From: Paramyrothecium sp. XJ0827
Taxonomy: Eukaryota > Ascomycota > Sordariomycetes > Hypocreales > Stachybotryaceae
Assembly (NCBI GenBank): GCA_020881915.1
Contig: JAJFPB010000005.1
Location: 1,364,001 to 1,428,000, forward strand
Direction: 5' to 3'
Length of the DNA: 64,000 nucleotides
In this document: piece by piece, positions 36,144-47,659 of the stretch
How positions within the stretch are numbered: position 1 is the first letter of the stretch
Layout of the letters: every line of letters starts with the position of its first letter
Position numbers and translations under genes: made by a program
The notes under the pieces: model-generated
Databases searched by the model: none
What the model was told of the DNA's origin: nothing
The model's input: the letters and a program-made list of their open reading frames with translations, nothing else

Positions 36144-36869
36144 AGTTCGGACATGAGGGAGGTTGCACCAATGTTTGGGCGCAAGAAGAAGCGGCCTGCA
36201 ACGTGCAAATACGGATCGTGAAGATTTCATCAAGTTCGTGGAGAAATACCTAAGGTACTAGGGGTCGTTGAGGTTGGCAGGCCTGGGTAAGGTAGCTCTT
36301 TCCGTGCGGACGCGTCGCGGTTCATGCCCGCGTCTTCAGGCCAAAACCCACGACAGTAGACAAGATGCAGTCCTGCAGCTTCTTCTCCAGTTATGCTTGT
36401 TGTCGGATGCCTAATTCATACTCGAGATATTCACCGCAAAGGACAACGATGAACTTATCCCAGTAATCCTAAGTCTCGAATTCGGCCAATGCCGGATTTT
36501 GGAAGGCGTAGGGGATCTGTCTGATGGTCTCGCCCCACCCACGCACGGGGCGGAATGCCGGAGCCAAGGGCTTGCAGCACTGGAAATGGTGCCCTAATTC
36601 CTGGCTACTTACCGTGATACAGCACTGTAGTCTGCTGCGCCATGCGCCAGAAATAGGTGCTGATCGATCTGCACATCACTTGGCTTCCGCCTTCATCACG
36701 CTTAAGGCAGGTACCCGCGGTTTGCTCAGGGCGTCTATGACGAAGTCACGTTTCTGTGCTCGCAAGGGACTTTCTTCATCCCCTCAAGACGTCGCGCACG
36801 CGGCAAACCCATCTCTGTACACGTTCAAACCAAGCCCTTCTGCAAGACCAAACTCCAAGTCCACCTGTC
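36144..36869. promoter_or_regulatory. Divergent promoter region between top3 and the DUF1295 gene
   Basis: This 726-bp spacer must carry both promoters. It includes the possible upstream start of top3 at 36230. No TATA or repeated site stands out. Confidence 0.5.
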
Positions 36870-38125
36870 ATGATGGCATTCTCCGCTCTCCCCACGCTCA
36901 AACGCATTGAGGAGTGCGCCGATTTCTCCAAGACTGTCGAGCCGTTTCTTCCACAGCTCTACTCGCTTCCTGCCCGCTTGCTCGCAACGGGAGGAAGCCC
37001 GCACGATCTGAAGCAGGTCTATGCTGAGACGAATCCTCTCATTTCCGCTTTTGCTGCTTCCTTGTTCCTGGGACTCGTCTTCCTCATCGTCTCGGAGATC
37101 AACAGAAACTATTCGCAAGTAGATCGCATGTGGAGCATTTTACCCAACCTCTATATCATTCATCTGTCAGTTTGGGCTCGCATCGCTGGAGTTCCGCATA
37201 CTCGGTTGGACTTAGCTGCTGCCTTTACAACTTTATGGAGTGTAAGTCACTTATCTATGTTCCCATCCTATCTTCTTGGCTCGACCGAGCTTGGGGCTGA
37301 CATCAGCCAGGTTCGCCTGACTTATAACTATTGGCGCAAGGGCGGCTACAATGTTGGGTCCGAGGATTATAGATGGTGAGCGTCATATCTGCTTGTGCAT
37401 GTGCTCAACCTAACCCATTTGCAGGCAAATTGTGAAGAGTTATGTGCCAGGCATAGTATGGTTCATTTTCAACGTCACCTTCATCTCATTCATCCAGAGT
37501 GTTCTGCTATTCTCGTTCTCATGTATTCCGGGATACGTTATTCTCTTGTCCACTCAGTTCGATCCCACCATCACGACAGCTGACATCGGCTATTTTGCTA
37601 TTGAACTGGCCATTCTTCTCTTTGAAACAGTCAGCGATGAACAGCAATGGGGTATGACGCATTATCGGGCATTTCTATGTGTGTTGAGCTAACCAAGATG
37701 CAGTCTACCAAAATGTCAAGCACCAGTATTACAAGGACGGCAAGATTCCAAGGGGCTACAGGCAAGGCGAACTAGATCGAGGTTTCCTCACTTCTGGAAT
37801 TTGGGCCTACAGTAGGCACCCCAATTTTCTCGCAGAACAGACGATCTGGTTTTTCCTGTATCAGTGGAGTAGCTATGCTTCCAACACCTTGTACAGCTGG
37901 ACAGCTCTAGGTTCCGGAGCACTGATCCTCCTCTTCCAAGGCTCGACTTGGTTGACGGAGGCCATTACAGCCGGCAAATATCCCGAGTATAAGTCGTATC
38001 AGCAGCAGGTTGGCATGTTCATACCCAAGGCGTTCAAGCCTTACCAGACACCTGAGCACAAACCCAAGATTATCAGAACCAGTGATTTGGCTAAGCGACA
38101 GGAACAGAAGGAGAAGCAGAAGTAG
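36870..38125 (+). CDS. DUF1295 / steroid 5-alpha-reductase-like ER membrane enzyme
   Basis: Four exons (36870-37241, 37311-37375, 37425-37651, 37704-38125) give 361 residues. The start is the first of two adjacent ATGs. Multiple hydrophobic segments are seen (about 60-80, 100-120 and several after 150). RLTYNYWRKGGY and SGIWAYSRHPNFLAEQ are the typical signature of DUF1295 and related 3-oxo-5-alpha-steroid 4-dehydrogenases. The reaction for this member is not known; a lipid or sterol reductase role is inference. The C-terminus ends KEKQK, a KxKxx-type ER retrieval signal. Intron 1 is 69 bp, a multiple of three and free of stops, so retention would insert 23 residues between LWS and VRLTYN. 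The 3' end is 93 bp from that of the convergent pho13 gene. Confidence 0.9.
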
Positions 38126-38218
38126 CATGGCCCTGTCTTGGTTTCAGGTTACCGAATCAAAACCGCTGCATTGTTCTATCGAGCTGGAATCGGAGCATAT
38201 ATAGTCTAGTCTAGGGTT

Positions 38219-39298
38219 TCACGCTTTCGAATGCAGGTCGCTAAGCTTATCAGCATAGAATGATGGCACTGCGATGGCGTCATCCTTGTCCCAGTCCGCC
38301 TTTTGATGGACGCCAGTCAGGACATGGAGGGTACCGCCGAGCTTCCCTTCAATGCCAAACTTAATATCAGTATTCAGTCGGTCTCCGATCATGCATGTGC
38401 GTTGCCTGTCGAGTTTAAACTTTCCCTCCACGGCGTCCATCATGGCCTGGCTGGGTTTGCCAAGCTCCAGTGGCTGCTGGTTGCTGGCATAAATCAAGGG
38501 AATAGAGCATGCGCCGGCCCCGAGGAAGAAGTCATGGTGCATAGGAAGAGTCGAGTCCGTGTTCGTGGCGAGGAACTTGGCACCCCGCTTCAGATAGTGC
38601 AGGCCGTGGACAAGCTTGAGGTAGTTAATGTGGAAATCCAACCCGCACAGGACAACGCCGACTTCGGGGTCGAGGAGTGAACCATCAGCAAGTCCCGCAA
38701 AGTCCTCGGGCGTGATATCCCTCCTAAACTTCTCGTCGGTACCGCCGATGTAAGGGATACCCTCGGACTCGAGCTCCTTCTCGACGCCGACTTCGCCGAT
38801 GACGAAGACCTTGTTCTTTCCAGGTGGGAGTTTCAGGATGCGCGAGATATAGATCGCAGAAGAGTAAGACGATCCAAAAACATCGTCCACCTCGGCTGGA
38901 ATGCCCAACTTCTGCAGCTTCTTGAGGTATTCTTCCCGGGACTTGGTTGAGTTGTTTGTGACGAAGACGGTCCTCTTGCCTGCGCACAGGTATAAGCACT
39001 GGGGTAGTCCGCGGGGTGTTGATTCATGTTCTACCTTTTGACCTCAAAAAGGCAATTGTTTCTGGGACGCCATCGAAAACATGGTCACCGGACCATAGGA
39101 CACCTTCAATCAATGAGTCGCAGCCCAGTGTTCATTACATGCACACTCACCATCACAGTCAAGCAGGAAGACCTGGTGGGATTATTAGCACTCCCAATAC
39201 GGTCAGCTGGTCATGTCAAAACCACTCACATCGAACTTGTCGAGGAACTCGTCGATGGCGGCACTGTTGCCGGTAAGGTACTTGGGCGTTGAGGCCAT
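38219..39298 (-). CDS. pho13: 4-nitrophenylphosphatase / phosphoglycolate phosphatase, HAD IIA family
   Basis: Four exons (39298-39230, 39172-39151, 39103-39035, 38979-38219) give 306 residues, the usual length for Pho13. The family dephosphorylates 2-phosphoglycolate and other damaged metabolites in the cytosol (established). Motif I is FLLDCDGVLW (25-34) with nucleophile D28. Motif II is TNNST. The C-terminal motif CMIGDRLNTDIKFG binds Mg. Exon 2 is a 22-nt micro-exon that codes for most of motif I, and skipping it would destroy the active site. Start: MASTPKYLTG matches the family N-terminus. The gene is convergent with the DUF1295 gene. Confidence 0.94.
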
Positions 39299-41009
39299 CG
39301 TGAAACAGCGTACAGTAAGTCTACTGCAAGGGATATGTCACTCGTCACGGTTGTGTTGTGCAGATGAACACCCTTTCACTTCTTTACGGCCGGCCATGTG
39401 CCGGAGTTGACTCGGACATCTGGCCGACGCCGTTGCGGCTTAGTCATCGGCAAGTTGTACCTGATCGCCCAAAGTTCATGGATGGGTGACATTGGACAAG
39501 CAAAAGAGCCGCAAAGATGTCGGACCGCAGTTTGAGGCTACGAGTCAGGTCCCACAAGTGAACGGGCATGCGTCCCTTGGTCACGGCGACCTTACACGAT
39601 CATAAGCTACCAGTTGACGTACGAGGCTGCCCTTTAGCTTACGTCTTGCGCCTTCATTTCTTACAAATATATTCTTACCAAGAATCGCTGCAGGGTAAAC
39701 AATTCGAGCCAAACGGGAGGGCGGTGGCAATAAGGCGGGAGGAGGGCGAAACAAAAGTGTTGCACCTGTTCGCCTGATAATGCGAGGATCTTGCTGTTGC
39801 AGGCTTTCCCCGCGGTGAAGATGCATCGTGACGTATTTCTGAGTGAGCTGAAGCACAATCGACATATCACACGTGCATATGAGAGAAAGCGGAGTTACTG
39901 GCTGCATCGAACAGCCTGGTCAACTGGTGGCAAACGGGTCCGACACGGATGGCCTGCAGGTAAGCGAGTGGAGCTTTCGGTGTTTGTCTTTGAAGACGAT
40001 GCCGCGGACATTGTCGTGAAGTATTTGTGTGTCGTGATAGTTCCAAACAAATTGGGGTAAGGAAGACTCCAGGCATCATTACGACGGCCGAACACACGCC
40101 CTTTAGGCCAGCCCACCCCGGTAATCTCGGTACCGGGCGCTCGGATGGACTTTGCGTTCAAGGTGAGCGTGTCAGCGGCTGCAGAGGTGCCGTTAGGGCC
40201 TCGTCCAAGGTGAGGTGGAAGCATAGATCCACCTTGTGATGCGGCCCGGCTGCGATTACCACGAATGGAAGCTGGTGCTGACAAGGGAAGACGCATCAGC
40301 CATTACTTTGACTTCTAGAGCGCTCCTCGTGAGACGACTAGCAAGGGGGGGCCGTCTGCAGGCCATGTGGCGAGCGGGCAAAATTGTGGCCGCTCACGAT
40401 GTTTGATTCAATCGCCCGCGCCAACAGACGGCGCCAGCCAGTCAGGAGGCCGTGATAGCGATCTCGGGCACGGGGACTAACGCGAGATGGCAAATCAAAC
40501 CCCACCGAGATGAAGAGATCCTCCGCGGTGTGCACGAATTCGTCGGTGGACCCTGAGCCGGAGCTAAGCAAGGGCCTTTTTGGTTCTCTCAAGGTCTGCG
40601 GGACCCTGATTCAGGAAACGGAGAAGGGGGACGCTTGGATTTATAAACGACCTTGATTTCCTCGTCTGAACGCCGCTTATGGAGCCTTTGATCTGATTTT
40701 TCTTTCTTCCACTTCTTCTCGGGAAAAAATTTCTCTCCTGCATGTCGCCCATGCAAGTAAATTTGTGTTTTCAGCATCTCCGCTATTCGTCCGGGTTTTC
40801 TGCACCTTTGTTGGTATCGTGGTCTCCGCCGCTGAACTCATAAATACCAGGACACCGTCCCCCTTTGTCTCCCTTGACTACGACTTTCACACTAATTTCC
40901 CGGGGCACTTTACCGAAATCACACATTTATTTTACGATAAGCACCTCTTCATTGCAAATTCACCGAGGAATTCTGCTTCATCAACCATCCAGCAACCAGA
41001 GTCACAAAC
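39299..41009. other. Divergent intergenic region between pho13 and the 41010 gene
   Basis: It carries two promoters on 1.7 kb. Around 40790-41009 the plus strand is CT-rich and leader-like. No additional gene or repeat is convincing; the longest frames have no domain. Confidence 0.55.
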
Positions 41010-41432
41010 ATGGCACCTCAAGTTCACATCCCCGACATGTCTCCCAACACCACCTCCGGCGCTGAGACCGGCTACTTTGCTTCTGGCAGCAAGTACTCGA
41101 CGCCTGGAACCACTCCCGCCACCACTCCAGGCGCTCAGACAATGGACATTGCCGATGCCTTTGCACCCAAGACACCTAGCAACCCCCTCCCAGCGCTCTC
41201 GCGCGAGTTCCCTCGCCCCGTGCAGGAAATCGACGTCAAGTCTGCCCTCGAGCGCCAGCCCGGACGCTGGACCATTAAGGGCCAAATCGACGCCAACATG
41301 CGCCGAGCGCAACAGAATGCCGACGACGAAGCCGCAAGGGAGAAGCGGGCTCAAGAGTTTGAGGCCGCCAAGAGAGAGCTGCTCGCCTCGCACGACAGCC
41401 TTCGCACGCAGTTTCCCCCTCGAAATGTTTGA
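41010..41432 (+). CDS. Small hydrophilic protein of unknown function
   Basis: One exon encodes 140 residues. Support is a good ATG context (ACAAACATGG), a CT-rich leader and a coding-like composition unlike the surrounding DNA. Residues 1-60 are rich in Ser, Thr, Pro and Gly (YSTPGTTPATTPG) and look disordered. Residues about 62-85 contain PRPVQEIDVKSALE and GRWTIKGQI. Residues about 88-130 are a charged Ala/Glu/Arg-rich stretch likely to be a long helix. No signal peptide or membrane segment is visible. I do not recognise a family. Confidence 0.65.
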   Translation: MAPQVHIPDMSPNTTSGAETGYFASGSKYSTPGTTPATTPGAQTMDIADAFAPKTPSNPLPALSREFPRPVQEIDVKSALERQPGRWTIKGQIDANMRRAQQNADDEAAREKRAQEFEAAKRELLASHDSLRTQFPPRNV

Positions 41433-41743
41433 GCCAATGCAGTTGCGGTCGGTTTAATGACTTTACGCTTTTTCTTCCCTTACTTCGGATTGATTTGGTT
41501 GATGTGCTTGCACAGAGGATATACCCTTCGTTTCTAAGCGTGTTTGGAGAGCGCAAGCAATGGACGTAGCTTTCGGCAGAGTTTGGCAAAGTGCTTGGAA
41601 TTGGACTGGGTTTATGCACCCTAATAGTTTCTTTATGACCTATGGCAATATAGTTGAACATGAAGACGGCAGCTGATAATTCTTGAAATAATATCGTACA
41701 CAGGCGAAGCAGTCTTCAACGTGCATGTTCATGCCCCGTTTGC
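41433..41743. other. Convergent 3' spacer
   Basis: These 311 bp hold the 3' UTRs of the 41010 gene and the DUF4149 gene. Nothing else is seen. Confidence 0.6.
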
Positions 41744-42474
41744 TTAAGCCAGTGGCTGGATGCGAGCACCCAGAGTGAATCCATAAGCGATGAGAGACAC
41801 GAGCGTGCTGAGGTTGAGCAGCGACGAGATGCCGTGCAGCACACCGAACTTCTTGTTCAAAGCCTGCATCTCCTCAGAGTGAGGGCCTTCGGCATACCAC
41901 TCTTTGCCATCTCGCTTGACTAGAGTAGTCATCTGAGGTTAGCAATGCTCGTCACCGCGGGAGTACCAATCACAAACCTTGGCCGCGACGGTCCTTCATA
42001 ACCTGCTGGGTAGCAGGGAGCAGCACGAGCAGGTTGATGAGGCCAGTGATGAAGGTAGTTGCGATGGGCACCAGCGAGTTCCATCGCACGGCACCGTCCA
42101 ACAAGCCGGTGACGCCAGACGGAAGGCCTAGCAGAGCGCTACCAGGGAAGGTCAATGCAAGGACCACGGGCACGGCCGTCTGCAGGCCGAAATAGATGGG
42201 AAACAGGTTCGTCTGGATTGACGAGAAGACGGTCCTGGTGACCGTTTTGAACATCACTGGTCCATTGATAAAGGACTGCGACAGTAAGTATCAAGCTACC
42301 GTGGCGTTGTCATCCAGACATACGTGAAAGAAGGTGGTTCCTAGGAGAGTTCCATAGCTGTCGAGTTCCATCAGCTCCTGTTCATCCGGCGAATATTGTT
42401 CTCACGGTAGGGCATAGCCATGCTTACGACAGAATGTGGTACGGAGCCACCGAGAGAAAGATGGAGTTTGCCAT
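41744..42474 (-). CDS. DUF4149 / TMEM205-like membrane protein
   Basis: Four exons (42474-42428, 42357-42324, 42275-41978, 41919-41744) give 184 residues. Four hydrophobic segments fit the DUF4149 (TMEM205-like) fold: about 5-30 (YGTLLGTTFFHSFINGP), 45-70, 85-112 (TTFITGLINLLVLLPATQ), and a C-terminal segment starting FGVLHGISSLLNL, whose HG-S--LNL pattern is typical of the family. Between segments 3 and 4 is a short hydrophilic loop (DRRGQVKRDGKEWY). For the last intron I used the CTCTAG acceptor at 41920, not the nearer CTCAG, because only it keeps the frame. Function in fungi is unknown. Confidence 0.85.
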
Positions 42475-42805
42475 TGTGTGAGCAATTTGCAAATAGTCAA
42501 AAGCAAGGTAGATGGATGCTGCGTCGTTTAATCTGGTGAGGTTGCACTCGACGTCACTGAGACCGGTGCAAGGTACCTTAGGGGACAATGGACGCTCACG
42601 TGACGTCGCGGAACGGTCGCGTTGTGACCAGCCCGCCAAGCACCTCGGACCCCGGGCCCTTCTGCCTAATACACGTCCCTAGTCAGAAGCGCATCTCATC
42701 CGTCCATATAAAGGCCAATGCTACATCATCATGATCTAAGGATAGGGACTCTTGATCTTACACGGCCATTGTTCAATTGCACCCGGAAGCCTAAGCTCAC
42801 CAAAG
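42475..42805. promoter_or_regulatory. Compact divergent promoter of the DUF4149 and ku80 genes
   Basis: These 331 bp serve both genes. A TATAAAG at 42707-42713 lies about 93 bp before the ku80 ATG, with a CCAAT at 42715-42719 next to it. Either could be a ku80 core promoter element (inference). Confidence 0.4.
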
Positions 42806-45261
42806 ATGGCTGACAAGGAAGCAACCGTTTTCATCCTGGACGTTGGCTCTTCCATGTCCAGGACACATGATGGACGAAACGAGTCGGACTTGGATTGGAG
42901 CATGCGCTACGTTTGGGACAAGATAACGGACATTGTTGCTTCAAATCGCAAGACGCTCTGTGTTGGTGTAGTGGGGCTCAGGACCGACGAGACTAACAAC
43001 AAGCTGATGGAGGACGATGGATACGAGAACATCTCGGTGTTGCAGGACCTGGGGCCAATGACGATGACTTCGCTGAGGAATCTCCAGGCAGCTGTGAAAC
43101 CCAGTGAGACGCTATCGGGCGATGCAATCTCGGCCATCGTGGTCGCCGTCGACATGATTGACACGTTCACAAAGAAGCTCAAGTGGACTCGCAAAATCGT
43201 CCTCGTGACCGATGGGCAAGGCCCAGTGGACGGTGATGATCTTGAGGATATAGCAAAAAAGATGAATGACTCCAACATCCAGCTTACAGTACTGTAGGTC
43301 AAACCCCCGTTTCCAATCGTGAAATTTAGCTGATAAGAAAGGGGCGTCGACTTTGATGATGCTGAGTACGGTTATAAGGAAGAAGACAAACCGCAAACCA
43401 AGGTATGCATATCGCTAGTAAACGGGTGTCAGGGCACTTAATAACCCCTTTTAGGTTGAGAACGAACAAATATTCAGGTCGTTGGTTGAGAAGTGCAAAG
43501 ATGGTGTTTTCGCCTCCATAGTAGAGGCTATTGATGATCTGGATACGCCCCGAGCCAAGTCGGTCAAGCCGTACAAGACGTATGACGGACCACTAATATT
43601 GGGTGATCCTGAGACGTTTCCCGCTGCGATGAATATCAACGTGGAAAGATATTTCAAGACGCACTTAGCACGGCCCATGACAGCAACCACCGTGGTGATG
43701 AAGTCAGAACAGGGCGTCGGCTCCCAGTCAACCCAGACTATAGAGGACGATGAGATGGAAGGGGTGGAGTTTGCTGCAGTCAAGCAGGCTAGAACGTACA
43801 AGGTCAATGATGCTGACGCACCCGGTGGCAAGCGGGACGTTGAATTCGAAACGCTTTCCAAGGGCTACGAGTACGGCCGCACAGCAGTGCATATCAGCGA
43901 GTCTGAGTACAACATCACCAAGCTTGAAACATTGAAAAGCTTCTCAATTGTTGGCTTCATCCCGCAGGATAGGGTATGTACTGCGCGTGGCATCGCACTG
44001 CTCGTGCTGACATGTCTAGTATGAACCATTTCTCAACATGGGCGAGGCGTGTGTTACCCACGCTCGCAAGTATGATACGAAATCTGAACTTGCTCTCTCG
44101 TCACTTATCTGGGCCCTATCCGAGCTGGAGTCGTATGCTGTCGCTCGTCTTGTGACCAAGGATGGCAAGGACCCGCAGCTGCTTTTACTTGCACCTAGTC
44201 TCGACCCAGAACTGGAATGCTTATACGACGTGCCTCTGCCGTTTGCTGAGGATATCCGCAGCTATCAATTCCCGCCTCTAGATAAGGTTGTCACAGTCAG
44301 CGGCCAGACTCTGACCAAGCATCGACTTCTGCCGTCGGACGAGCTGAACGAAGCCATGAGTGATTACGTGGATGCCATGGACCTCTCAACTTACGGCATC
44401 GATGCGGAAGGGTATGGAATAAGAAAGCGGGCGTGACTGTCAATTGACTAACAGAGCGCGCAGAGAACCCGCAGAATATGTGGCCATTGACGACACTTAT
44501 AATCCGACGATCCACCGCATCAATCATGCAGTTAAAACTCGCGCTGTATACCCAGAAAAGCCCGTACCGCCGACACCTCCGATCCTACTGCGATTCGCGG
44601 CGCCTCCTCAAGATTTGATTGAGAAGGTTCAAAGCCGCGTGGATACTCTCATAGCGGCTGCCGAGGTGAAGAAAGGTATGGGCCAAATTTCTCACCATGC
44701 TTCTTGATTATCTACTAACACCATTCAAGTGCCTCCAAAAGTCAAGGGCAAGAGAAAGCGTGAGACCGTCAAACCAATCTCAGGTCTTGATGTCGATGCC
44801 CTACTTGGTGAGAAAGAGGAGAAAATATCGCCGGAAAATGCAGTCCCGGACTTCAAGCGGATACTTTCCTCCTCCGAAGAAGTCCACGACATTGAAGAAG
44901 CTGCCAAGCAGCTGGGTAACATTGTGCGGTCACTGGTCAGCGAAAGTTTTGGCGATAGCAAATACGACCGTGCGATGGAGTGTATTGGTGTCATGCGAGA
45001 GGAATTGACGAACTTGGAGGAGCCGGGGCTGTACAACACGTTTGTGCGCGATCTGAAGAAGAAGCTTCTGTCGGGCGCATTAGGAGGTGACAGGAGAGAC
45101 TTCTGGTTCAGAATCAGATCTTCAAAACTTGGACTGGTCGACCAGAAGCAGTCGGAGGTTTCCGACGTGAATGCCCAGGAAGCGGAAGAGGTTGGTCATC
45201 CAGCCGGCTGTTTGTGCGTATTGCTTGCTAACAAGTTGACCAGTTTTACAAAACCAGGTAA
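42806..45261 (+). CDS. ku80: Ku80 subunit of the Ku DNA end-binding complex
   Basis: Seven exons (42806-43293, 43342-43402, 43455-43973, 44020-44411, 44464-44675, 44730-45190, 45244-45261) give 716 residues, normal for fungal Ku80. Ku80 pairs with Ku70 to bind double-strand ends and start non-homologous end joining; it also acts at telomeres (established). The N-terminal vWA-like domain begins ATVFILDVGSSM and ends before the conserved GVDFDDAEYGYKEED. The Ku core includes KGYEYGRTAVHISE and FIPQDRYEPFLNMG. The C-terminal helical region contains a VRSLVSESFGDSKYDRA segment. The last exon is only 18 nt (FYKTR-stop). Intron 4 has two possible acceptors 9 nt apart; I used the second because the first overlaps the CTAAC branch site. 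The gene is divergent from the DUF4149 gene. Confidence 0.95.
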
Positions 45262-45682
45262 CCCCGGGTTTGCGGCCATGATTTACAAACGAACCGCCGA
45301 CGGAACCAATGATAACATTGCCATTGTGATTGTAGATAGGCGAAGAGATAGAGCAGCCCCTTTTCTGCAGCCAGCCGAATGATACGAGGCCTGCCGTCAG
45401 GACTAAATACCTTACTGTGCAGCTGGCAAAGCAGGTGGCCACTGGGTGTGCTTCAGGCACCTACCTACTACCTTCCTACTTACTAGTACTTAACTACGGT
45501 ACCGTAACTTACTCCATCCTGCGTCTCCCAGGCGGCAATGTGAATCCTCTCCTTCGTTTGTCTGTATTCTATCCAACATTTCTTTGCTTAGCAACCTCTT
45601 TCCAAGGCCCGCAGTTTACGACCTCCTGAGAACCGTCAATCTGTGACTTTCCCCGACAGCAACAGTAGCTACGCCCAACATC
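45262..45682 (+). other. Spacer between ku80 and the Gfd2-like gene
   Basis: The ku80 3' UTR and the promoter of the next gene share 421 bp. TACCTACTACCTTCCTACTTACTAGTACTTAAC-type low-complexity sequence lies at about 45460-45500. No other feature is seen. Confidence 0.5.
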
Positions 45683-47318
45683 ATGTCCAACAGCAGCTTA
45701 GAGTCGCGTTTGGAAGTACTGCAGCGTCTTCTTGGGTGCTCAGTCAGTCTCCAAGCGCCATTGCCCAAGCAAGAGGTTGAAGAAAAGGACGACACTAGCA
45801 CAGCAAACGAAACGAGTACAAGAATCGAATCCCCAGAAAGACGTTCCGGGGTAGAGTCTGCGGGCAAGGTCCCGACAGGATCCGCTGCATCACTGCCATT
45901 AGCTGTTGATCTTGCTGAGAAGTTACTCGATTATACGACTTTCCAGGCGGGCAATACCATTGATGCCGATGTGACGTTTTGTCCTTGGAATTTAATCATA
46001 GCGTACCCATCACGTTACATCGGCAAGGCCAATAAACCACTGGCAAGAACCATGCGACAGTTTGACAAGACGTGTCACTGATCATATGTTCCAGGCTCAA
46101 CCGTACTTTGACAAGATTCTAGAGGGCCGTGTTTGGGATTTGTTCGTTACCCGAGACAGTTGAGCAAACATGGCGCTGATTTACTGACAGTTTCTATTTA
46201 CACGATGTTGCGAACCCGCTCGACAAGCCAGCGTTGCTCGTCCCCACTGTCCAGTTCGAGGATTTCCTACGATTCGTCAACAGTCAGCTAGAGATATCCC
46301 TGCGGATACCGGGGGCCCTCAACCAGAACAAGTTTGCTCTCAGATTCGGCGATGGGAATACTCCTCGGCCAAGGCACCTCCAGCGCTCCAGGGATGCCAA
46401 AACGCTTAAGGTGGAAAACTGGCCCATGATCAGTGTGGAAGACACCATGGCTTTCAAAGAAGCTCTGGCGAAGTTTCAGAAGCAGTGGACAAACACCTTC
46501 AAGCTGATCCCCACTAGTGTAGTGTTTGGGAAGAGCCTTGACTCGAAACGAAAGGCCATTCGAAGGGCGGAGCATAGAGCCGAGATGCTCAAGGAAACAC
46601 AGCAACTGCTCGGAATTTGCGAAGAGGGCATCACTGAGGATGCCGTGCTCGTGTGCTTCGACGTCGAGGCAATCGAAAGACCTCCTAATCCCATCTCGGA
46701 AATCGGAATGGCGATCCTCGACGTGGATTCCATCAAGAACAAAACATCGGGCCAGTACGGTGAGCATTGGTGGCCGGAGATCCAAGCACATCACCTCAGG
46801 GTGAAAGAATACTCTGGTTTGGTGAACCGAGAATTTGTCCATGGCTGCCCAGGCGCTTTTGATTTCGGGTTCGTTGCCTCAAACACGAACGTTCTGTAGC
46901 GAGGCTAACAATTAGTCCCAGTGTTAGCACTTTCCCGCCAAAGGCTGTGGTTGTTGAGGCTGTCATGGCCATTCTATCCCCATACATCGAGACTAAGCGA
47001 TCGCTCATCATCGTTGGCCATGACGTGAAACAAGACGTGCAGTATCTATCGGAGATGGGCATCGAAATCACGAAGCTTGCTGGCCTACGCGCCGTCATCG
47101 ACAGTCAGACGCTGCACCAAGCCTGGCGCGCATCCGACAGTCCACGCAGCCTCTTGGCGGTCTTGGGCGATCTGGGAATAGCAAGCCAAAACCTGCACAA
47201 CGCGGGAAATGATGCTGTGTATACGCTCCGAGCAACGGTTGGCATCGCCGTTCGGCAATTTCGAGAGCAGCTGGTCGAGGAGCCGGACACTTCTCATGAG
47301 TCTCTGGTCAAAGCTTAG
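45683..47318 (+). CDS. Gfd2/YDR514C-like protein with DEDDh exonuclease fold
   Basis: Four exons (45683-46042, 46095-46141, 46191-46868, 46922-47318) give 493 residues. The C-terminal half carries the DEDDh pattern: D293 and E295 in VCFDVEAIE, D396 in IIVGHDVKQD, and H454 and D459 in LHNAGNDAVYTL. This matches the Gfd2/YDR514C C-terminal domain, an RNase-H-fold family. Gfd2 in yeast is linked to the mRNA-export helicase Dbp5; catalytic activity is not proven for the family. The N-terminus has a conserved NLIIAYPSRYIGK...GRVWDFFYLH segment. Intron 1 needs a GC donor (GCAAGA at 46043); introns 2 and 3 use weak GTTCGT donors. These choices are forced by the frame and by the conserved segment. 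Confidence 0.85.
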
Positions 47319-47659
47319 CTTTGCACTTATGAAGCCAACTAGGATGTGGGTAAGATGTCACGGGAAGGCAGAGAAATGCAGGGCGCACCCTTGAGTGGCT
47401 GGATGGAACTGACAAACGTCTTAAGGAGGAGAGAACGGGCTGAGTATTAGCGGCCCAGTGATGCGTTATCTTCAAGCCGCCACGACCGATCTTCTATCGC
47501 TCGCTCTAGCTAGCTCTGTAAAACAAACAAAACAAACGCCATCGCTATGAGAACCAAAGTATTGTACAGGAATCGCACCTCCAGCGAGCGGGGGTTCCGA
47601 CCCAACAAGCCGAGCCTCAAATCATACAACACCGTGGTGAGGGAAGGGGAGGCCACCGT
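47319..47659. other. Convergent 3' spacer
   Basis: These 341 bp hold the 3' UTRs of the Gfd2-like gene and pam18. Nothing else is seen. Confidence 0.6.
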
